NCBI GenBank assembly: GCA_964555735.1
Contig: CAZKTS010000242.1
Span: forward strand, 1-5,075
Reading direction: 5' to 3'
From: CAZKTS01 sp964555735
Lineage (GTDB): Bacteria; Actinomycetota; Acidimicrobiia; IMCC26256; PALSA-555
DNA length: 5,075 nt
Program-made: the position numbers and the translations under genes
In this document: positions 1 to 3,641 of the stretch, piece after piece
Position numbering within the stretch: the stretch's first letter is position 1
How the letters are laid out: every line of letters begins with the position of its first letter
The notes under the pieces: model-generated
Told to the model about the DNA's origin: nothing
Database searches by the model: none
The model's input: only the letters and a program-made list of their open reading frames with translations

Positions 1-484
1 ACATCCCCTGACGCGCCGTGTCACGCAGGCCGGTGACGCCCTCGTGGTCGAGCAGCCAGCGCTTGCGGTCCAACCCGCCGCCGTAGCCCCCGAGGGAGCG
101 GTCGGCCGCGACCACCCGGTGGCACGGCACGACGATCGCGATCGGGTTGCGCCCGTTCGCCGAGCCCACGGCCCGGAACGCGCCCGGCCGACCCACCTCA
201 CGGGCGAGGTCGGCGTAGCTGATCACCTCGCCGAGCGGGATGTCCTGGAGCGCCCGCCAGACGTCACGCTGGAACGGCGTCCCGCGGTCGAAGCGCACCG
301 GGATCGCCGCGAGCGCGTCGAGGTCGCCGCCGAAGTACGCCTCGACCCGCTCGACGACCGCCGAGGCGCCGGCGTGCGACGCCGGTGCGTCGCTCGTGTC
401 GACGAACTCGAGTCCGACGAGGGTGCCGTCGTCGACGGCGATCTCGAGGGTCCCGACCGGGGTGCTGAGCGCGGTGAAATCCAT
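1..484 (-). CDS. ogt: Methylated-DNA--[protein]-cysteine S-methyltransferase (Ogt/MGMT), 3' end cut by window edge
   Basis: A suicide repair protein that moves the alkyl group from O6-alkylguanine (and O4-alkylthymine) in DNA to its own cysteine. Translated from the ATG at 484..482, the frame stays open for 161 residues to the left edge, so only a few C-terminal residues should be missing. An N-terminal RNase-H-like domain (about 1-65) precedes the DNA-binding/catalytic domain (about 68-150). The active-site motif PCHRV is at 120-124, with acceptor Cys121 (codon at 124..122). RAVGSANGRNP (104-114) is the family recognition/hinge segment; Arg104 lies 17 residues before the Cys, as the nucleotide-flipping Arg does in human MGMT. 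The tail GGYGGGLDRKRWLLDHEG (132-149) is also typical. The stop is outside the window. No Shine-Dalgarno precedes the ATG; a -10-like hexamer 7 nt upstream suggests a leaderless or nearly leaderless mRNA. It is divergent from the Ada-AlkA gene and supplies the O6-repair activity that fusion lacks. The family assignment is very secure. Confidence 0.96.
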   Translation of the reverse strand, partial: MDFTALSTPVGTLEIAVDDGTLVGLEFVDTSDAPASHAGASAVVERVEAYFGGDLDALAAIPVRFDRGTPFQRDVWRALQDIPLGEVISYADLAREVGRPGAFRAVGSANGRNPIAIVVPCHRVVAADRSLGGYGGGLDRKRWLLDHEGVTGLRDTARQGM

Positions 485-491
485 GCGTGTA

Positions 492-497
492 GTTCTA
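492..497 (-). promoter_or_regulatory. -10-like hexamer of ogt (TAGAAC)
   Basis: TAGAAC on the minus strand is separated from the ogt ATG by 7 nt (TACACGC), so transcription would begin within about one base of the start codon. It resembles the actinobacterial TANNNT -10, with C for the final T. The plus-strand promoter has TACAAC at the mirror position. The expected -35 window (about 514-520) overlaps the CGGAC half-site nearest ogt and has no good TTGACA match. Confidence 0.45.
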
Positions 498-517
498 CCG
501 ACTCAGCCCGCCGAACG

Positions 518-563
518 TCGGACGTTTTCGGACACGCTCCTGGCCATGTCCGGATCCGTCCGA
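518..563. repeat. Symmetric four-half-site operator candidate between ogt and ada-alkA
   Basis: The two arms, 547-563 on plus (TGTCCGGATCCGTCCGA) and 534..518 on minus (TGTCCGAAAACGTCCGA), match at 14 of 17 positions and are separated by 12 bp. Each arm holds two direct half-sites 10 bp apart: CGGAC at 519-523 and 529-533, and GTCCG at 548-552 and 558-562. The outermost half-site base on each side is 22 bp from the -10-like hexamer. If +1 is taken as the A of the plus-strand ATG, the half-sites fall at -48 to -44 and -38 to -34, where a class II activator of the AraC type would sit. The sequence pattern is observed directly. Binding by the neighbouring Ada-AlkA protein, whose HTH is AraC-type, is inference. 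Confidence 0.55.
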
Positions 564-583
564 TCGGCCCGCCCCGCGCGGGA

Positions 584-589
584 TACAAC
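584..589 (+). promoter_or_regulatory. -10-like hexamer of ada-alkA (TACAAC)
   Basis: TACAAC ends 6 nt before the ATG at 596, which places +1 at or beside the first base of the start codon, the leaderless layout common in Actinobacteria. There is no Shine-Dalgarno in the short gap. It is the mirror counterpart of TAGAAC on the ogt side. The expected -35 window (about 561-566, CGATCG) is poor. Confidence 0.5.
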
Positions 590-595
590 TGACCC

Positions 596-1939
596 ATGGC
601 GATCTCGGCGGTCCGCACGACCGGCATCTACTGCCACCCCGGCTGCACCGCGGGCCCGCTCGCGAGCAACGTCGTGCTGTACGACACCGCGGCGGCCGCC
701 GAGGCCGACGGCTTCCGCGCCTGCCTCCGATGCCGGCCGTACCGCACCCACCACGCGGATCCGTGGGTGCACGGACCGGAGCTCGTCTGCCGCGCGGTGC
801 GGCTGATCGTCGACGGTGCCCTCAACGAGCAGCTCGAGGCCGACCTCGCGCGCCGCGTCGGGGTGAGCCCGCGCCATCTTCGACGCCTGTTCAACGAGCA
901 CGTCGGCGCGACCCCCGATCAGGTCGCCCGGTCGGCGCGCGCGCACTTCGCCCGCCGTCTGCTCGACGACTCCGACCTCTCCGTCGCCGACGTGGCGTTC
1001 GCGGCCGGCTTCGGCTCGGTCCGCCAGATGAGCCGCCAGATGCACGACGTCTTCCACGCCTCTCCCACCGAGCTGCGCGCCAAGCGCCGCAAGGACGACC
1101 GCCTCGTCGCCGACGGCGGCCTCGACACGCGCCTCACGTACCGGCCCCCGCTGGCCTGGGACCGGCTGCTCGACTTCCTCGCCGCCCGCGCGGTGCCGGG
1201 CGTCGAGTCCGTGCGCGACGGCGTGTACCGCCGCACGATCGAGACCGACGGCCGCACCGGAGCGGTCGAGGTGTTTCGCGACGGCGACGAGCTGCTGGCG
1301 CGCTTCCACCTCCCCCGCTGGGAGGGGCTCATCCACCTCGTCGCGCGGGTGCGCCGCCTGTTCGACCTCGATCACGAGCCCGCCGACGTGCCGTCGAGCG
1401 TCCGGCGCGATCCCCTGCTCCGACCCTGGCCGAAGGGGCTCCGTGCCCCCGGTTGCTGGGACCCGTTCGAGATGGGTGTGCGCGCCATCGTCGGCCAGCA
1501 GGTGAGCGTCGCCGGCGCCACCACGACCATCGGCAGAATCGTCGCCGCGCACGGCACGCCCGCGCCCGGCCTCGACGCGCTCGGCCTCCATGCCCGCTTC
1601 CCCACGCCCGACGCGCTCGCCGACGTCGACCTCCCGATGCCGAAGCAGCGGGCCGCGGCGATCCGGGCCTTCGCGCAGGCCGTGGCAGACGAGAAGCTCG
1701 CGCTGGACGGCTCGCTCCCCCTCGACGAGCTCGAGGAGCAGGTCGCCGCGCTCCCCGGGCTCGGGCCGTGGACCGCGCAGTACCTGGCGCTGCGGCTCGG
1801 GTACGCGGACGCCTTCCCGGCCGCCGACCTCGGCGTGCGCAAGGCGCTCGACGTCGGCTCGACGAAGGCTGTGCTCGAGCGCGCCGAGGCATGGCGGCCG
1901 TGGCGCGCCTACGCCACCGTGCGCTGCTGGACCCGCTGA
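596..1939 (+). CDS. alkA: Ada-AlkA fusion: phosphotriester-sensing AraC-type regulator and 3-methyladenine DNA glycosylase II
   Basis: A 447-residue bifunctional adaptive-response protein. The Ada zinc domain (about 1-50) has four cysteines, C13, C17, C43 and C46, in TTGIYCHPGC and FRACLRC; C13 aligns with E. coli Ada Cys38, the methylphosphotriester acceptor. An AraC-type double helix-turn-helix covers about 62-166 (AADLARRVGVSP-like first unit, VAFAAGFGSVRQMSRQM second). An AlkA N-terminal domain (about 179-265) is followed by the HhH-GPD glycosylase fold (about 266-447), with WDPFEMGVRAIVGQQVS at 288-304, hairpin LPGLGPWTA at 386-394 and catalytic Asp411 in FPAADLGVRKAL. Expected activity is removal of N3-alkyladenine and related bases, coupled to gene activation. 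The ATG is the first possible start, since an in-frame TGA lies at 590-592. The N-terminus is about 25 residues shorter than in E. coli Ada, losing the helices before the first zinc strand, although all metal ligands remain. The end (WRPWRAYATVRCW) is typical. It lacks the Ogt domain of E. coli Ada, which the divergent neighbour supplies. Confidence 0.95.
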   Translation: MAISAVRTTGIYCHPGCTAGPLASNVVLYDTAAAAEADGFRACLRCRPYRTHHADPWVHGPELVCRAVRLIVDGALNEQLEADLARRVGVSPRHLRRLFNEHVGATPDQVARSARAHFARRLLDDSDLSVADVAFAAGFGSVRQMSRQMHDVFHASPTELRAKRRKDDRLVADGGLDTRLTYRPPLAWDRLLDFLAARAVPGVESVRDGVYRRTIETDGRTGAVEVFRDGDELLARFHLPRWEGLIHLVARVRRLFDLDHEPADVPSSVRRDPLLRPWPKGLRAPGCWDPFEMGVRAIVGQQVSVAGATTTIGRIVAAHGTPAPGLDALGLHARFPTPDALADVDLPMPKQRAAAIRAFAQAVADEKLALDGSLPLDELEEQVAALPGLGPWTAQYLALRLGYADAFPAADLGVRKALDVGSTKAVLERAEAWRPWRAYATVRCWTR

Positions 1940-1952
1940 GCCGCGCGCTCGC

Positions 1953-1958
1953 TACGGT
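1953..1958 (+). promoter_or_regulatory. Possible -10 (TACGGT) for ycaQ-type gene
   Basis: TACGGT fits TANNNT and ends 5 nt before the GTG at 1964. The 24-bp gap between genes has no Shine-Dalgarno, so translation depends either on a leaderless transcript from here or on ribosomes arriving from the gene upstream. A short match in a GC-rich gap is weak evidence, and cotranscription with ada-alkA is equally possible. Confidence 0.3.
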
Positions 1959-1963
1959 TCGGC

Positions 1964-3172
1964 GTGGCCCGTCCCGCGACGCTCTCCGCCGACCAGGCGC
2001 GCCGCATCACGCTCGCCGCGCAGGGCTTTGCGACGCCGAGACCCACGGGCCGCGTCGACCGTCGCCACCTGCGCGCGGTGTTCGCCCGCCTCGGCCTGGT
2101 CCAGATCGACTCGGTCAACGTGCTCGTGCGCAGCCACTACCTGCCGCTCTTCTCGCGCCTCGGGCCGTACGACCGCTCGCTCCTCGATCGCTTCGCGTAC
2201 GAAGACCACGCCCTGTTCGAGTACTGGGGCCACGAGGCGTCGCTCGTCGACGTCGAGCTCCAACCGCAGTTCCGGTGGCGCATGGACAGCGATCACCGCT
2301 GGTCGGGCATGCGCCGATGGACGGCCGACAAGCGCGCCCTGCTCGACGCCACGCACGCGACCGTGCTCGCCAACGGCGCGCCCATGAGCGCAGCCGACTT
2401 CGGCGTCGAGCGACCCAAGAAGGGTCCTTGGTGGGGTTGGGACGACACGAAGCGCTCGCTCGAGGCCCTGTTCTACGAGGGCCGACTCGGCGCGATCCGG
2501 CGGAGCACGTTCGAGCGCGCCTACTGCGATCCCGCGCACACCATCCCCGCGGCGATCCTGGCCCGCCCGACGCCCGACCGCCGCGACGCGCTCGTCGTGC
2601 TGCTCGACCGGTCGGCGCGCGGCCACGGCCTCGGGACTGCGAAGGACCTCGCCGACTACTTCCGCCTCCCGATCAAAGAGGTGCGGCCGCTGCTCGAGGA
2701 GATGGCCGACGGCGGGATGCTCGAGCGCGTGCAGGTCGACGGATGGACGGCTCCCACCTACCTGCACCCGGAAGCGACGATCCCCCGGCGGGTCCACGCC
2801 CGCGCGCTCGTCTCGCCCTTCGACTCGATCATGTGGGAGCGCGATCGCATCGAGCGGCTCTTCGGCTTCTCGTACCGCATCGAGATCTACGTCCCGAAGC
2901 CGAAGCGGGTCTACGGCTACTACGTGCTCCCGTTCCTGCTCGGTGACCGCTACGTCGCCCGGGTCGATCTCAAGGCCGATCGCGCCCGACGCGCGCTCCT
3001 CGTGCAGGCCGCCTGGGCCGAGCCCGCCGTCGATCCCGAGGAGGTGGCCGAGGCACTCGCGAGCGAGCTGCGTTCCATGGCGACGTGGCTCGACCTCGAC
3101 GACGTCGTCGTCGCGGACCGGGGCGACCTGGCACGATCGCTCGGCACGCGCGTCGAGCGAACCGGAGGCTGA
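1964..3172 (+). CDS. ycaQ: YcaQ/AlkX-family winged-helix DNA glycosylase (HTH_42, AlkZ-like)
   Basis: A 402-residue member of the HTH_42 family, close in length to E. coli YcaQ (AlkX). Family enzymes excise N7-alkylpurines and unhook nitrogen-mustard-type interstrand crosslinks. The catalytic motif region reads LGLVQIDSVNVL, with Gln47-Ile48-Asp49; this is the QxD form of the YcaQ branch, not the QxQ form of AlkZ. Other family blocks are FEYWGHEASL, a central winged-helix unit around TAKDLADYFRLP with VRPLLEEMADGGML, and the C-terminal blocks LVSPFDSIMWERDRIERLFG and YGYYVLPFLLGDRYVARVDL followed by KADR. The GTG start is chosen because only eight sense codons separate it from the previous in-frame stop and the N-terminus (LSADQARRITLAAQGF) matches the family start. 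No Shine-Dalgarno is present. It follows ada-alkA by 24 bp in the same frame and overlaps nothing. Substrate range is inferred from the family; assignment to the family is firm. Confidence 0.93.
   Translation: MARPATLSADQARRITLAAQGFATPRPTGRVDRRHLRAVFARLGLVQIDSVNVLVRSHYLPLFSRLGPYDRSLLDRFAYEDHALFEYWGHEASLVDVELQPQFRWRMDSDHRWSGMRRWTADKRALLDATHATVLANGAPMSAADFGVERPKKGPWWGWDDTKRSLEALFYEGRLGAIRRSTFERAYCDPAHTIPAAILARPTPDRRDALVVLLDRSARGHGLGTAKDLADYFRLPIKEVRPLLEEMADGGMLERVQVDGWTAPTYLHPEATIPRRVHARALVSPFDSIMWERDRIERLFGFSYRIEIYVPKPKRVYGYYVLPFLLGDRYVARVDLKADRARRALLVQAAWAEPAVDPEEVAEALASELRSMATWLDLDDVVVADRGDLARSLGTRVERTGG
3164..3168 (+). promoter_or_regulatory. Shine-Dalgarno GGAGG of the CopD-like gene
   Basis: GGAGG lies 5 nt before the ATG at 3174 and within the last codons of the upstream gene. 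It fixes that ATG as the start and indicates translation from a shared transcript. It contrasts with the three repair genes upstream, none of which has such a site. Confidence 0.8.
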
Positions 3173-3173
3173 C

Positions 3174-3575
3174 ATGCTGCCCGTCACCTCGAGCACGATC
3201 CGGCTGTTCCTCCACGTCCTCGCGGCCACGGTGTGGGTCGGCGGCCAGCTCACCCTCGTCGCGCTCGTCCCCGTCCTGCGCCGCACCGCACCCGAAGCGC
3301 CGCGGCTCGCGGCCCGGCGCTTCAACGTCGTCGCCTGGTCCGCGTTCGCGGTGCTCGTGGCCACCGGCATCTGGAACCTGCTCGCAGTCGACCCGGTGTG
3401 GTCGAGCGCCTACGGACAGACGCTGATGGTCAAGCTCGGCGTCGTCGCGCTCTCCGGGGTCGCCGCGTTCGCCCACAGCATCGCCCGCTCGACCGCCGGC
3501 CTCGCGATCTGGGGTGCCCTCTCGGGGATCAGCGCCCTCGCGGCGCTGTTCCTCGGCGTCCTCCTCACCGGCTGA
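3174..3575 (+). CDS. Small CopD-like integral membrane protein
   Basis: A 133-residue protein with four predicted membrane helices, at about 9-34, 50-72, 84-104 and 108-131. The first carries LHVLAATVWVGGQLTL (His14, Trp21, Gly23-Gly24), the signature seen at the start of CopD-domain proteins and related small membrane proteins. The third helix has LMVKLGVVALSG and ends near His101. Relatives are proposed to handle copper or bind haem, but the larger CopD proteins have about eight helices, so this is a single-domain form and its substrate cannot be read from the sequence. There is no signal peptide apart from the first helix. Its ATG begins 1 nt after the stop of the ycaQ-type gene, with a good GGAGG, so the two are very probably cotranscribed. 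No copper chaperone, CopC or other metal gene is nearby. The gene is certain; the family call is moderately sure and the function unknown. Confidence 0.8.
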   Translation: MLPVTSSTIRLFLHVLAATVWVGGQLTLVALVPVLRRTAPEAPRLAARRFNVVAWSAFAVLVATGIWNLLAVDPVWSSAYGQTLMVKLGVVALSGVAAFAHSIARSTAGLAIWGALSGISALAALFLGVLLTG

Positions 3576-3580
3576 CCCGC

Positions 3581-3607
3581 ACCCCGCCGTCGAGACGGGG
3601 TACCCCG
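3581..3607. repeat. GC-rich inverted repeats: possible terminator or operator
   Basis: ACCCCG at 3581-3586 can pair with CGGGGT at 3596-3601 around a 9-nt loop. The second arm is also the left half of a perfect 12-bp palindrome, CGGGGTACCCCG, at 3596-3607, so the two structures exclude each other. No T-tract follows, so this is not a classical intrinsic terminator, although a short GC hairpin just after a stop codon could still aid termination. The palindrome lies between the -35 and -10 candidates of the next gene, so it could instead be an operator. Confidence 0.4.
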
Positions 3608-3618
3608 CCCCGTAGGCT
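3590..3618 (+). promoter_or_regulatory. Candidate promoter of the acyltransferase gene
   Basis: TCGAGA (3590-3595, 4 of 6 matches to TTGACA) and TAGGCT (3613-3618, TANNNT) are separated by 17 bp. Transcription would start near 3625, giving a 5' leader of roughly 17 nt before the GTG at 3642. The spacer contains the palindrome CGGGGTACCCCG. The match is moderate and no other promoter is apparent in the 66-bp gap. Confidence 0.35.
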
Positions 3619-3632
3619 TCAGGGGGGATGAA

Positions 3633-3637
3633 AGGGG
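3633..3637 (+). promoter_or_regulatory. Shine-Dalgarno AGGGG of the acyltransferase gene
   Basis: AGGGG is 4 nt before the GTG at 3642 and supports that start. A second G-run at 3622-3627 directly abuts an out-of-frame ATG at 3628 and is too close to it to act as a normal ribosome-binding site. Confidence 0.6.
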
Positions 3638-3641
3638 ACCG

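Larger units (their letters stand above)
485..595. promoter_or_regulatory. Divergent ogt / ada-alkA promoter region
   Basis: This 111-bp region lies between the start codons of two divergent repair genes. It holds two -10-like hexamers facing outward (TAGAAC on minus at 497..492, TACAAC on plus at 584..589) and, centred between them, an inverted repeat of 17-bp elements. The two hexamers are equidistant from the same dyad centre (540.5). Neither start has a Shine-Dalgarno. No strong -35 (TTGACA-like) is visible for either promoter, which would suit activator-dependent transcription. Promoter function is inferred from sequence and layout. Confidence 0.6.

Noticed and set aside
511..531. LexA/SOS box or PafBC (RecA-NDp) motif in the divergent promoter
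   Set aside because: GAAC at 513-516 is not followed by GTTC at the actinobacterial LexA spacing, and no TTGTCRGTG-type element precedes either -10. The short palindrome AACGTCGGACGTT at 514-526 overlaps the better-supported symmetric array.
44..592. Plus-strand ORF (182 codons) across ogt and the promoter region
   Set aside because: It runs opposite the clear ogt reading frame and through the divergent promoter; no motif.
503..1591. Long minus-strand ORF (362 codons) opposite ada-alkA
   Set aside because: It is the antisense shadow of a well-recognised gene in GC-rich DNA. Its product is low-complexity Arg/Ala/Glu/Gly-rich with no recognisable motif.
730..2946. Plus-strand ORF of 738 codons in another frame
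   Set aside because: Extremely Arg/Pro/Ala-rich translation spanning two confirmed genes and the gap between them; an artefact of few stop codons in high-GC DNA.
1952..3370. Minus-strand ORF of 472 codons opposite the YcaQ-type gene
   Set aside because: It overlaps an unambiguous conserved gene and extends into the next; composition is that of a GC-bias shadow with no family motif.
3576..3641. Classical intrinsic terminator after the CopD-like gene
   Set aside because: The hairpin is GC-rich but no T-run follows it, so it was recorded only as an inverted repeat.
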